From NCBI RefSeq assembly GCF_900100435.1, contig NZ_FNEX01000004.1:186001-250000 (forward strand): a DNA stretch of 64,000 bases. Direction: 5' to 3'. Below are positions 23,977-32,509 of the stretch, piece by piece (position 1 is the stretch's first letter; the number at the start of each line of letters is the position of its first letter). The notes beneath the pieces were generated by a model. It searched no databases and was not told the DNA's origin. It worked only from the letters and a program-made list of their open reading frames with translations. A program made the translations under genes and the position numbers. Source of the DNA: Pedobacter sp. ok626. Lineage in GTDB: Bacteria; Bacteroidota; Bacteroidia; Sphingobacteriales; Sphingobacteriaceae.

Positions 23977-25365
23977 TTATAAGTGAATCACTTCACCATA
24001 AGCATCAGCAGCAGCTTCCATAATAGCTTCGCTCATTGTTGGATGCGGGTGTACTGATTTTATCATTTCATGACCTGTAGTTTCCAGTTTACGGGCTACT
24101 ACGATCTCAGCAATCATCTCAGTTACGTTTGCACCAATCATGTGTGCACCTAATAATTCGCCATATTTAGCATCGAATATCAGTTTTACGAAACCATCTT
24201 TAGCACCGGCGGCACTTGCTTTACCTGAAGCAGAGAAAGGAAATTTACCGATTTTCAGTTCATAACCAGCTGCTTTAGCCGCTTTTTCAGTATAACCTAC
24301 AGAAGCTATTTCTGGGCTGCAGTAAGTACATCCAGGGATGTTGTTGTAATCTAAAGGCTCAGGTTTATGACCTGCAATTTTCTCTACGCAGATGATGCCT
24401 TCAGCAGATGCAACGTGCGCAAGTGCTTGTCCTGCCACGATATCTCCAATTGCATAATAACCTTTTACCGAAGTATTGTAAAACTCGTCAACAACAACTT
24501 TACCTTTTTCAGTTTTGATACCAGTTTCTTCCAGACCGATGTTTTCAATGTTTGCAACGACACCAGCAGCAGAAAGTACGATGTCGCATTCTAAAGTTTG
24601 CATACCCGAAGCAGTTTTAATCTGAACTTTACAGCCAGTACCGCTTGTGTCTACAGATTCAACACTTGAAGAAGTCATGATATCAATACCTGCTTTTTTG
24701 AAGCTACGTAATAATTGTTTAGAGATATCTTCATCCTCAACAGGAACTACATTGTCCATAAACTCAACAATGGTAACTTTCGTTCCAAGGGTAGCGTAGA
24801 AATAAGCAAACTCAACACCAATAGCACCAGAACCTACAACAACCATTGATTTTGGTTGCTCAGGCAAAACCATTGCTTGTCTGTAGCCAATTACTTTTTT
24901 ACCGTCTTGTTTAAGGTTAGGTAATTCTCTTGATCTGCCGCCAGTAGCTAATATAATACTGGTTGCAGTATATTCTTTCTGAGAACCGTCAGCAGCTTTA
25001 ACCTCTACTTTATTACCAGGTTTAGCTTTTCCGGTACCCATGATCACGTCAATCTTGTTCTTCTTCATTAAGAATTGAACACCTTTGCTCATGCCATCAG
25101 CAACACCACGACTGCGTTTAATAACGGCAGCAAAGTCTGCTTCAGCTTCTGCGGTTTTAATACCGTAATCAGCAGCATGGTTAATATATTCAAATACTTG
25201 AGCACTTTTTAATAATGCTTTAGTCGGTATACAGCCCCAGTTAAGGCATATTCCACCTAAAGATTCGCGTTCAACTACTGCAGTTTTTAAACCCAACTGA
25301 GAAGCTCTGATCGCAGCCACATATCCACCAGGACCGCTGCCTATTACTATTACATCGTAGTTCAT
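23977..25365 (-). CDS. lpdA: Dihydrolipoyl dehydrogenase (E3)
   Basis: A 462-residue FAD disulfide oxidoreductase that regenerates lipoamide in the pyruvate and 2-oxoglutarate dehydrogenase complexes and the glycine cleavage system. The FAD-binding motif VIGSGPGGYVAA opens the protein, followed by the redox disulfide in GGICLNWGCIPTKALL. The NAD motif VVGSGAIGVEFA and the second FAD contact YAIGDIVAG come next. The interface His-Glu pair lies in VHPHPTMSEAIMEAA. TQPLAH-type residues appear as QALAHVA. No E1 or E2 genes adjoin. A -7 match lies 35 bases upstream. Confidence 0.96.
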   Translation of the reverse strand: MNYDVIVIGSGPGGYVAAIRASQLGLKTAVVERESLGGICLNWGCIPTKALLKSAQVFEYINHAADYGIKTAEAEADFAAVIKRSRGVADGMSKGVQFLMKKNKIDVIMGTGKAKPGNKVEVKAADGSQKEYTATSIILATGGRSRELPNLKQDGKKVIGYRQAMVLPEQPKSMVVVGSGAIGVEFAYFYATLGTKVTIVEFMDNVVPVEDEDISKQLLRSFKKAGIDIMTSSSVESVDTSGTGCKVQIKTASGMQTLECDIVLSAAGVVANIENIGLEETGIKTEKGKVVVDEFYNTSVKGYYAIGDIVAGQALAHVASAEGIICVEKIAGHKPEPLDYNNIPGCTYCSPEIASVGYTEKAAKAAGYELKIGKFPFSASGKASAAGAKDGFVKLIFDAKYGELLGAHMIGANVTEMIAEIVVARKLETTGHEMIKSVHPHPTMSEAIMEAAADAYGEVIHL

Positions 25366-25399
25366 ATCTTTAATAAAGGAATTTAACTTAGTAAAGCGC

Positions 25400-25407
25400 C
25401 AAAATTA
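25400..25407 (-). promoter_or_regulatory. Possible -7 element of lpdA
   Basis: On the minus strand this reads TAATTTTG, matching TAnnTTTG. No clear -33 TTG was found at the normal distance. Confidence 0.4.
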
Positions 25408-25608
25408 AAAAAAAATGTTCATTAAATCTGCGTTCCTGGATTTCGTTTGTGCGATTTGTTGATGAACTGTGTTCTTAACGGTTAAATCCAAAGTGTATTA
25501 TTATATGGAATTGATATAAATAACTGGTAAACCGTGAGTTATATATTTAACCTCTATGTTAAATGTTGAAAAGTACTGACGTTCTTAATAATTATTTAAC
25601 ATTGAAAA

Positions 25609-25641
25609 TTGGAATGCCAGCATAATAAATATTTAACTTTG
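25609..25641 (+). promoter_or_regulatory. Promoter of the TonB receptor/lipoprotein pair
   Basis: TTG (25609-25611), 22 bases, TAACTTTG (25634-25641) match the Bacteroidota consensus. The predicted start near 25648 gives a leader of about 44 nt. Confidence 0.6.
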
Positions 25642-25691
25642 CTGCGATATTCTGATATATCACTACAGAAAATTATAAAAAACAAAAAAGT

Positions 25692-28277
25692 ATGAAGAAA
25701 TCTTTACTCGTTTTCACGTTCCTACTACAATTTCTTGCAATCAGCGTTTACGCTCAGCAGACAATTAAGGGAAAGGTGATTGATTCCTTGACTAAGGAAA
25801 CGCTGCCAGGTGCAGTGGTAACATTAAAAGGAGCTGGAACGTCTACATCTACCAACTCAGATGGTAGCTTCTCGATAAAAAAACAAGACGGTGCCAATGT
25901 ACTGGTTATTTCTTATATCGGTTACAACCGTAGAGAAGTCGCGATTCCAGCAGGTAAAACAGATCTTGGCTTTATCACCTTAACTTCAAGTTCAAGCACG
26001 ATGGATGAGGTAATGATTATAGCGAACAATATCGCTATTGACAGAAAAACCCCTGTTGCACTTTCAATTGTAAATTCGGAAAGAATAGCAGAAAAAGGTG
26101 GTCAGCAGGAGTTTCCTGAATTGCTTAAATCTGTACCCGGTGTATACGCAACAAAAGGTTCAGGTGGTGGTTTTGGTGACTCAAGGATCAACATGAGGGG
26201 ATTCCAGAGCGCCAACATCGCGGTTATGATTAATGGTATTCCTGTGAATGATATGGAAGATAGTCGTGTATTCTGGTCTAACTGGGCTGGACTTAACGAT
26301 GTAACTAGTTCTATACAGGTACAAAGAGGTTTAGGTGCTTCTAAAGTAGCAGTTCCTTCTCTTGGTGGTACCGTTAACATTCAAACTAGAACTACTGATG
26401 TTAAAAAAGGAGGCTTTATCTACCAGGGCTTAGGTAGTTATGGTTTTAATAAAACTACATTTTCTTATTCAACTGGTCTAACAGATAAAGGATGGGCTTT
26501 CTCAGCCATGGGCTCACGAAATGTTGGTGATGGTTATGTAAATGGTTTAGCTTATGAGGCATACAGCTATTTCTTTAACGTATCTAAAGTAATTAATGCA
26601 AACCATACCTTATCATTAACAGGTTTTGGTGCGCCTCAATACCACGCATCGAGATTTGAGCGTTTTAATCTTGCGTATTATAAAGAAGCTCCTCAGGGTA
26701 ATAAATTCAACCCTAATTATGGTATACTTGATGGAAAAGAAAAAACAATCAGTGGTAATTATTATCACAAACCACAGGTTTCCCTAAATCACAGCTGGAT
26801 CATAGATGAGACTTCTTCATTATCTACAGCGCTTTACGGATCGATGGGTAGAGGAGGAAATGAATTTCCTAATAATGCCAGTCTTTTTCTGAATACCAGA
26901 ACTGGTAATAAATATACACCTGTTGACATAGACGCACTTGTAGATTTAAATACAGCAGCACAAGATGGTAAAGCTGTTGCATACCTGCAGTCATACAGAA
27001 ACGACCATACTTGGGGTGGCTTAATGAGTACCTACAAGAAAAAGCTGACTGATAAATTTGATTTGTTAGCTGGACTTGATTTGAGACAGTATAAAGGCGT
27101 CCATTACAATTCCGTAAGAAATTTGTTAGGTGCTGAATATGTTTTAGATGTGTATAGTGGAACCCCTACAACAAGTAGAGGTGGTGGTAATATAAATAAT
27201 CCAATTAACATGGCTAAGACCGGTGATAAGATTGGGTTTTACTATGATGGATTAGTAGGCTGGCAGGGAGCTTTTGTACAAGGTGAATATACTTCTGGAG
27301 ATCTTTCTACATTCGTATCTTTATCGGGCTCTAATACTTCTTATCAACGTGTTGATCATTTCCGGTATTTAGACTCTGATCCTTTACGTAAGAGCGCAAA
27401 GGTGAACTTTTTTGGTTATCAGGCTAAGGGAGGTGCAAACTATAATCTGGATCAAAATCATAACGTATTTGCGAATGTCGGTTATTTTGAAAAAGCACCA
27501 ATTTTTGAAGCTGTTTTCGCAGGTTACCAGAATAAAAGAAATTCTGATGCAGTAACTGAAAAAATTCTTAGTTATGAATTAGGATATGGCTACAGAAGTA
27601 CCAAATTTTCTGGAAATGTTAATTTATACCGCACAAGTTGGAGAGATAGATCTACCGTTAATGCATTTTACGATCAGCAGACTCAACAGTTTTATACAGC
27701 AAATTTGTCTGGTGTAGATGCGTTACATCAAGGTGTAGAAGTTGATTTCAAGTATAACCCGGTGAAATCTTTAACCATTACTGGGATGGTTTCTGTGGGC
27801 GACTGGACATGGGATAGCAATGTTCCAAAGGCTATTATCACGGATGTTAATGGAAGTCCTTTAGCTGGTGGTTCAATTGGACCGCTTTATACAAAAGGCA
27901 TAAAAGTTGGTGATCAACCACAAACAACCTTAGCTCTTGGCGCCTCTTTTGATGTGACTGAAGATTTTAGGATTGGTGCTGACTATAACTATTTTGGCCG
28001 TTATTACTCTTCTTTTGTTCCTACTGTTATAACTTCAGAGAATTTGAAACCATGGCAAGTACCTAGTTATTCGCTCCTTGACGTAAATGCTGTATTTAAA
28101 TTCAAATTTGCAGGTGTCAAATCTTCAATGTTTGCGAATGTGAATAATTTACTAGGTACCGAATATATCTCAGATTCAAATGCACAGTTTAATAACGGGA
28201 TCAGTGATGTAAATAATTCAAACGTATACTACGGAGCTGGCAGAACATGGACTGTTGGTTTAAAAGTTAATTTCTAA
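25692..28277 (+). CDS. TonB-dependent outer membrane receptor
   Basis: An 861-residue outer-membrane transporter that imports ligands with energy from TonB. A signal peptide ending SVYAQQ is followed by a carboxypeptidase-regulatory-like domain (GKVIDSLTKETLPGAVVTLK). The plug contains LLKSVPGVYATKGSGGGFGD, SRINMRGFQSANIAVMINGI and VQRGLGASKVAVPSLGGTVN, and the barrel closes with WTVGLKVNF. It lacks the SusC length and signatures and has no SusD partner. The gene directly downstream encodes a lipoprotein (1-base gap), so the two form a transport pair of unknown substrate. Confidence 0.92.
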   Translation: MKKSLLVFTFLLQFLAISVYAQQTIKGKVIDSLTKETLPGAVVTLKGAGTSTSTNSDGSFSIKKQDGANVLVISYIGYNRREVAIPAGKTDLGFITLTSSSSTMDEVMIIANNIAIDRKTPVALSIVNSERIAEKGGQQEFPELLKSVPGVYATKGSGGGFGDSRINMRGFQSANIAVMINGIPVNDMEDSRVFWSNWAGLNDVTSSIQVQRGLGASKVAVPSLGGTVNIQTRTTDVKKGGFIYQGLGSYGFNKTTFSYSTGLTDKGWAFSAMGSRNVGDGYVNGLAYEAYSYFFNVSKVINANHTLSLTGFGAPQYHASRFERFNLAYYKEAPQGNKFNPNYGILDGKEKTISGNYYHKPQVSLNHSWIIDETSSLSTALYGSMGRGGNEFPNNASLFLNTRTGNKYTPVDIDALVDLNTAAQDGKAVAYLQSYRNDHTWGGLMSTYKKKLTDKFDLLAGLDLRQYKGVHYNSVRNLLGAEYVLDVYSGTPTTSRGGGNINNPINMAKTGDKIGFYYDGLVGWQGAFVQGEYTSGDLSTFVSLSGSNTSYQRVDHFRYLDSDPLRKSAKVNFFGYQAKGGANYNLDQNHNVFANVGYFEKAPIFEAVFAGYQNKRNSDAVTEKILSYELGYGYRSTKFSGNVNLYRTSWRDRSTVNAFYDQQTQQFYTANLSGVDALHQGVEVDFKYNPVKSLTITGMVSVGDWTWDSNVPKAIITDVNGSPLAGGSIGPLYTKGIKVGDQPQTTLALGASFDVTEDFRIGADYNYFGRYYSSFVPTVITSENLKPWQVPSYSLLDVNAVFKFKFAGVKSSMFANVNNLLGTEYISDSNAQFNNGISDVNNSNVYYGAGRTWTVGLKVNF

Positions 28278-28287
28278 AATGACGATC

Positions 28288-29445
28288 ATGAAAAAGAACA
28301 TATTATATCTGGTAGCGTTTATGAGCATAATATTCGTTGCCTGTAATCCTTTAAAGGATGAAATCAATAACATAAAGCCGGTAGCTGCTGATAAAACATT
28401 AACAATTAGTACAACAACACTTTACGCAACTGCTGCTGCTGCGAATACAGGCATTTCTGCAATGCTCAATTCTACCTATCCGCAACTATCAGATGGATCT
28501 AAAGCAAACGTAACTTATAACTTTAAGACAAATACAATAAAGCCGGCAGATAGTGTTTTTGCAAACATCCAATATACTGTAACTACAGATGATTATACAA
28601 CTGGAGCACCAGTAGTAGGTAATTTTAGTAAAAATACTTCAACAGGTGTTATAACTATATTTAATACCTATAGTGTTGCACAGGCAGCAGCTTTTTTAGA
28701 GTGGAAGTACCCGCAGGCTACAACACCTGCATACAAACTGGTATTGCTTACTTATCAGTTTTTCCAATCCAATGCCACGCCTTCAGCAGGTGTTACAGTT
28801 ACGGAAGCATTTCTGCTATTGCCAAATGGCTGGCAGAAGATATACCTTGTTTCCCCGGCACAATATGCTGCTTTGGGAAGAGGCATCAATAACGGATTTA
28901 CTTCGGCTGATGCAACAAATCTGCCATCTTACTTTAATACAATGTTAAAGTCAGATCCGAACATAATTTCTCCAAAAGTTGGGGATGTAAGGTATGTTAC
29001 TTATAAGTACATGCAAACTGCTACGATCATGCATCAAAAAGTCTATGCACTTAGTTACGATATCACTGGTAACTGGGTGCCATCGCTAACTTTAGCCTTT
29101 CTAAAACAAGATGGTAAATGGATACCTGATCCTACCATTTATTATACTTTGGTAAGAGCAGATTACAACACTATAGGCGGCAGCAATGCTGGAACCGCGG
29201 CAGGGCGTACCAATTTAGCTCAGTTTGGCTCATTTGATGTGACTGGTGGTGCCAATAATTGGACTGAAAGCCAGATATCTGACGGGTTAATAGTAGTTCT
29301 GACTGCCAAGTATCCAAATGCCCCGGTAGATCCCAGTGTTCCGTATAAAGTTACCTATGCGCTTTTCAGGGGATTAACTCCTACAGGTGCTAAATCTTTT
29401 GTCAAAACAGCTACAGGTTTTGCTTTAGTGCCAGAAACCAAGTAG
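28288..29445 (+). CDS. Lipoprotein with internal repeats, partner of TonB receptor
   Basis: A 385-residue lipoprotein (lipobox IIFVACN, cysteine at about residue 19). I recognise no named family. Three stretches share a helix followed by a YPxA...Y.V.Y.F pattern: SAMLNSTYPQLSDGSKANVT, AAFLEWKYPQATTPAYKLVL and VVLTAKYPNAPVDPSVPYKV. This suggests a repeated alpha/beta module. Its start follows the receptor stop directly, so it is probably a surface or periplasmic partner in capture of the same ligand. An ATG at 28279 adds three residues; 28288 is preferred because it directly precedes the basic MKKN start. Confidence 0.65.
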   Translation: MKKNILYLVAFMSIIFVACNPLKDEINNIKPVAADKTLTISTTTLYATAAAANTGISAMLNSTYPQLSDGSKANVTYNFKTNTIKPADSVFANIQYTVTTDDYTTGAPVVGNFSKNTSTGVITIFNTYSVAQAAAFLEWKYPQATTPAYKLVLLTYQFFQSNATPSAGVTVTEAFLLLPNGWQKIYLVSPAQYAALGRGINNGFTSADATNLPSYFNTMLKSDPNIISPKVGDVRYVTYKYMQTATIMHQKVYALSYDITGNWVPSLTLAFLKQDGKWIPDPTIYYTLVRADYNTIGGSNAGTAAGRTNLAQFGSFDVTGGANNWTESQISDGLIVVLTAKYPNAPVDPSVPYKVTYALFRGLTPTGAKSFVKTATGFALVPETK

Positions 29446-29470
29446 TAAACTAGATATACTTAATAATATA

Positions 29471-29504
29471 AAAACCCTGCTTCATTCATTTGGAGCAGGG
29501 TTTT
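29471..29504. terminator. Bidirectional terminator
   Basis: The 11-bp stem AAAACCCTGCT (29471-29481) / AGCAGGGTTTT (29494-29504), followed by more T, lies between the lipoprotein gene and the convergent sigma-factor gene. Confidence 0.9.
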
Positions 29505-29512
29505 TTATTGGA

Positions 29513-30073
29513 TTATACTCTCATTAACCTTCTTCTTAATACTTTAAGACCGCTGTTGATTTGTTTAGAAACATTGTTTTCATTGGTGTTTAGCCTTTCT
29601 GCGATCTCCTTATAGGAAAGTTGGTTTGTTCTACTCATCTCAAATATCTGCCTCATTTTTGGAGGCAATGCCGCAATTTCTTTATTAATATGTGCACTGC
29701 ATTCCTTTGCTCTGACCAGGGCATCAGTTGCCGTACTTTTGTTGGTAGCTATAAAACTTTCTAAAGAACGCATGTATTTTGTTTTTACCTCCTGGTGTAG
29801 ATAAAGATCTAATATGCGGTTCTTCATTAAAGTGTATAGATATCCGGTAAGATTTGTTGCGGTTAACTGGATCTCTCGTTTTATCCAGATTTTGGTGAAA
29901 ATTTCTTGTATAATATCTTTCGCAAGATCTTCATCATTTAGTTTCTTTCTGGCGTGGACAAAAAGTAAATGAAAATACCTGTTATATATCTCTGTATAAG
30001 CCTTGTGATCCGAGGCTTGTAGTAGCTGAACTAATTTTGCATCAGACAAAATTTTGTAATTAAAATCTAGCAT
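29513..30073 (-). CDS. ECF RNA polymerase sigma factor
   Basis: A 186-residue sigma-70 factor of the extracytoplasmic function class, of the Bacteroidota-specific subfamily that often controls polysaccharide loci. Region 2 contains DIIQEIFTKIWIKRE, and region 4 contains ALPPKMRQIFEMSRTNQLSY followed by KEIAERLNTNENNVSKQINS. An anti-sigma factor of the FecR type normally follows such genes, but none is adjacent here. The neighbouring TonB receptor pair converges on it. It is transcribed alone, with a possible -7 box about 140 bases upstream. Confidence 0.92.
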   Translation of the reverse strand: MLDFNYKILSDAKLVQLLQASDHKAYTEIYNRYFHLLFVHARKKLNDEDLAKDIIQEIFTKIWIKREIQLTATNLTGYLYTLMKNRILDLYLHQEVKTKYMRSLESFIATNKSTATDALVRAKECSAHINKEIAALPPKMRQIFEMSRTNQLSYKEIAERLNTNENNVSKQINSGLKVLRRRLMRV

Positions 30074-30394
30074 ACCTTGAGCTCCTTTCTAATGGTGAAG
30101 TCAAGATTGAGTAGATCGGTGTTCGGTTTGTTGTTTGTTTTTGTAGTTCGGTTCATAGTTTTACGTTTTAGATGCTATTGGTAAACGATTAAATAGATGT
30201 TTTTATTAATTCAAATATAAATAAACATCATTAAAAGTGTTATTTATTTCTAATAAATTAATATCCTGAGGTTCGATGTAAAATCTTGGTTCTGTAGTCA
30301 ATATTTTGATGGAGATCGGAAAAAGCTGTCAACGATTTTCAAATTGTGCAGTAGCGATATAATCTTTACTTTTATGGCATAAATCTCAGTTGTT
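30074..30394. other. Divergent intergenic region, ECF sigma / RRM gene
   Basis: A 321-bp AT-rich gap. On the minus strand TATATTTG (30219-30212) is a -7 match for the sigma-factor gene without a clear -33. On the + strand TTG (30344-30346), 20 bases and TACTTTTA (30367-30374) make a one-mismatch promoter for the RRM gene. Nothing else is evident. Confidence 0.5.
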
Positions 30395-30703
30395 ATGGTA
30401 AAAATTTTTGTTGGGGGGCTTAGGCCTGATGTTTCTGAATTGGATCTTGTGATGTATATAAGTCTTTATGCTCAGGTAAATACCATAAAAGTTGTGCGTG
30501 ATAAAGTAACCAAGAGGTGTAAAGGTTATGCGTTTTTGGAAATGGCTAGTCAGGCAGAAGCCGAAAAAGCGGTTTCAATGCTTAATGGAGAAACATTTAG
30601 TGGGCAAGTTCTTAATATTAAGATCTCTGAAGAACCGGCTCCGGCACCAAAACCTTATGTGAAAGCAAGTAAGCCTTATGAGAATAGGCGACCAAGATCT
30701 TGA
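30395..30703 (+). CDS. RNA-recognition-motif RNA-binding protein
   Basis: A 102-residue protein with one RRM domain (residues 1-80) and a basic proline-rich tail. RNP2 is IFVGGL near the start and RNP1 is KGYAFLEM at residues 46-53, with the aromatic residues that stack on RNA present. Such single-RRM proteins are frequent in Bacteroidota and some cyanobacteria and bind RNA, in some cases in cold adaptation. The tail EEPAPAPKPYVKASKPYENR is probably disordered. No operon partner is visible. Confidence 0.9.
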   Translation: MVKIFVGGLRPDVSELDLVMYISLYAQVNTIKVVRDKVTKRCKGYAFLEMASQAEAEKAVSMLNGETFSGQVLNIKISEEPAPAPKPYVKASKPYENRRPRS

Positions 30704-30776
30704 GGTAGGATAGGAATAGATAGGATAGAATTTATTAGAGAACCCTGGCTATGGTATTTTTCTGGCGGATTGGGTT

Positions 30777-30845
30777 ATGGCAATTGTAGGCGCCCTGGCG
30801 GGAACTTATCTGTATGGGGTAATTAAAGATAAACTACCCCATTAA
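30777..30845 (+). CDS. Possible 22-residue membrane microprotein or gene remnant
   Basis: A frame of 22 codons encodes a glycine-rich hydrophobic stretch (MAIVGALAGTYLYGVI) ending in KDKLPH. The frame is open upstream to a TAG at 30725 without another ATG, and those extra codons (GIFLADWV) also look hydrophobic. It could be a short membrane peptide or the surviving end of a longer gene. Its end overlaps an 8-bp hairpin, ATGGGGTA (30814-30821) / TACCCCAT (30835-30842). The evidence is composition only. Confidence 0.25.
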   Translation: MAIVGALAGTYLYGVIKDKLPH

Positions 30846-30853
30846 GCAAGTCT

Positions 30854-32080
30854 TTAAGATAGGGATAATAAGCGGTTACGTACCAATAAGCAGGCTCCGA
30901 TTAGTCCAGCGCGTTCGCCTAGTTTGGACATTTTTAAAATCGTGTCTTGATTAACTAAGCTCAGTGAATATTTATTAATTGCACTTTTTATAGGAAGTCG
31001 GATGTATTCTTCAGTAGCCGCAAGACTTCCTCCAAGAATTACCAATTCCGGGTTAAATAGGTTGATGAGTAAAGCTATACCGCGACCTAGGTTTTCTCCT
31101 ATCTTGGCAATCAGTTCTATTGCCAATACATCATCATGATTAGCCGCGGCGATGATATCTTCCATTTTTAAATCGTCTGGATTAACGTTGTTTCGTGTTA
31201 GAATGGATGAAGAACCCTCTTTCAGTCGTTCTTTAAACATTCGTGTTAATGCCCATCCCGAAGCCTCTGTTTCCAGACAGCCTTTCTTTCCGCAGTGACA
31301 GATGATTTCGTTGTTGAACAATGGGATGTGACCAAATTCTCCAGAATAACCCGATTTACCATAATACAATTGTCCATTTACTAGAATACCTAGTCCAATA
31401 CCATGATCAAGGTTTAAGAATAGTACGTTTTTTTCTCCATTGACTACTCCGGCCGAGAACTCACCATAGGCCATTGATTTTGAATCATTCTCCAGGAAAA
31501 CGCGAATACCTATTTTTGATTCAAGAATTTTGGTCAATGGCTCTTCATTAAAGTAAAAGAAACTGTAGCTATAGCCGGTAGTGTAGTTGATCCTTCCAGA
31601 TAAGTTGATGCCTATACCAAGTATCTTTTCTCTTGGTGTGCTTAGGTCTTTTATAAAGTCATTAATAAGAGCGCACAATGCTTCGAGTGACTCCTTATTG
31701 TTATCAAGGTTGTAAGGAAGTTTTTCGGCTACCTTAATCAGATTTTTCTGTAGGTCGGATAAGCCGATGTTAATGTGATTCTGTTTGATGTCTACCCCTA
31801 TAAAAAAGGCAGAATCGGGGACTAGTCCATATAAATTAGGTTTACGTCCGCCTGTAGAATCTATTTTTCCATAATCTTTGATTAGGCCATCCTGTATTAA
31901 ATCAGCTAATAGAGCGGTAATTTTAGGGGCACTTAGGTTTAGTTCTTTACACAGGTCTGCAATGGTTGCATTACCTACATTAGCAAAGTAACTGAGTACG
32001 GTTTTTTTTAGGCTAACATTTTTGTATGCAACACCGGTTATATTCTCGTTATTTAGTTCTTCAAAAAAAGTTTTCCCCAT
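30854..32080 (-). CDS. ROK family transcriptional regulator (copy 1)
   Basis: A 408-residue NagC/Mlc-like regulator. An N-terminal winged helix (ATIADLCKELNLSAPKITAL followed by LADLIQDGLI) binds DNA. The ROK sugar-binding domain begins with FFIGVDIKQNHINIGL, has the Asn-Asp pair in LENDSKSMAYGEF and a GHIP motif, and binds zinc through CHCGKKGCLE. Family members sense glucose, N-acetylglucosamine or their phosphates and usually repress. It is closely similar, segment by segment, to the ROK protein at 34546-35766. The two flank an esterase and an unknown gene at the edge of an amino-sugar locus, so control of that locus is a reasonable inference. Confidence 0.92.
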   Translation of the reverse strand: MGKTFFEELNNENITGVAYKNVSLKKTVLSYFANVGNATIADLCKELNLSAPKITALLADLIQDGLIKDYGKIDSTGGRKPNLYGLVPDSAFFIGVDIKQNHINIGLSDLQKNLIKVAEKLPYNLDNNKESLEALCALINDFIKDLSTPREKILGIGINLSGRINYTTGYSYSFFYFNEEPLTKILESKIGIRVFLENDSKSMAYGEFSAGVVNGEKNVLFLNLDHGIGLGILVNGQLYYGKSGYSGEFGHIPLFNNEIICHCGKKGCLETEASGWALTRMFKERLKEGSSSILTRNNVNPDDLKMEDIIAAANHDDVLAIELIAKIGENLGRGIALLINLFNPELVILGGSLAATEEYIRLPIKSAINKYSLSLVNQDTILKMSKLGERAGLIGACLLVRNRLLSLS

Positions 32081-32509
32081 CTTATTTTTTACAAGTTTTT
32101 CCTCGGTTTGTTAGGTGTACGAATAGTATCATTGCTGCAAATTAATGCTAATTTATTTATAATCAACACAAACTTCCGTTGTTCTGTATAAAAGATAAGG
32201 GTTAGTTAATTTGCCGAGATGAACTGTTTTTGAATACTAATGATATTAAATGTGTAAGTCGATATCTAGTTTGTAGAAATTGGTTGAAATTAGTTTACTT
32301 TGTAATAATTTATAATAAATAAATTAAAGTTATTAAAATATATTTATATTCACCTTCTGTAAGGCGGACTGATTAAGAGTGTTTGGGTGCTTGCTATTTC
32401 TAAGTTTTAAATTATTAATAAATAGATATACGTTGTTGGATTAAATAATTTGTTTGAAGATAGTGCGGTGTGCATCTTTATAATAAAAATTAAAATATAA
32501 ATAAGAGGT
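32081..32509. other. Divergent intergenic region between ROK copy 1 and esterase
   Basis: A 429-bp very AT-rich region. It contains the short inverted pair AAATTA/TAATTT (about 32139-32154) and the 20-mer TTATTAAAATATATTTATAT (32330-32349), which matches 18 of 20 bases of a 20-mer upstream of ROK copy 2. No clear consensus promoter or gene was seen. Confidence 0.5.
32330..32349. promoter_or_regulatory. 20-bp element shared by both ROK upstream regions (site 1)
   Basis: This 20-mer differs at two positions from the one at 35807-35826. Both lie upstream of paralogous ROK genes. It is a candidate ROK operator, but the high A+T content raises the chance of coincidence. Confidence 0.3.

Larger units (their letters stand above)
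25366..25691. other. Divergent intergenic region, lpdA / TonB receptor
   Basis: A 326-bp AT-rich divergent region with the lpdA -7 box at the left and the receptor promoter at the right. A 9-bp inverted repeat, ATGTTAAAT (25556-25564) / ATTTAACAT (25594-25602), lies just upstream of the receptor promoter and is a candidate operator. Confidence 0.55.

Noticed and set aside
30704..30730. Short GGATAG-like repeats after the RRM gene
   Set aside because: Only a few irregular 6-7 base repeats; too short to call a repeat element.
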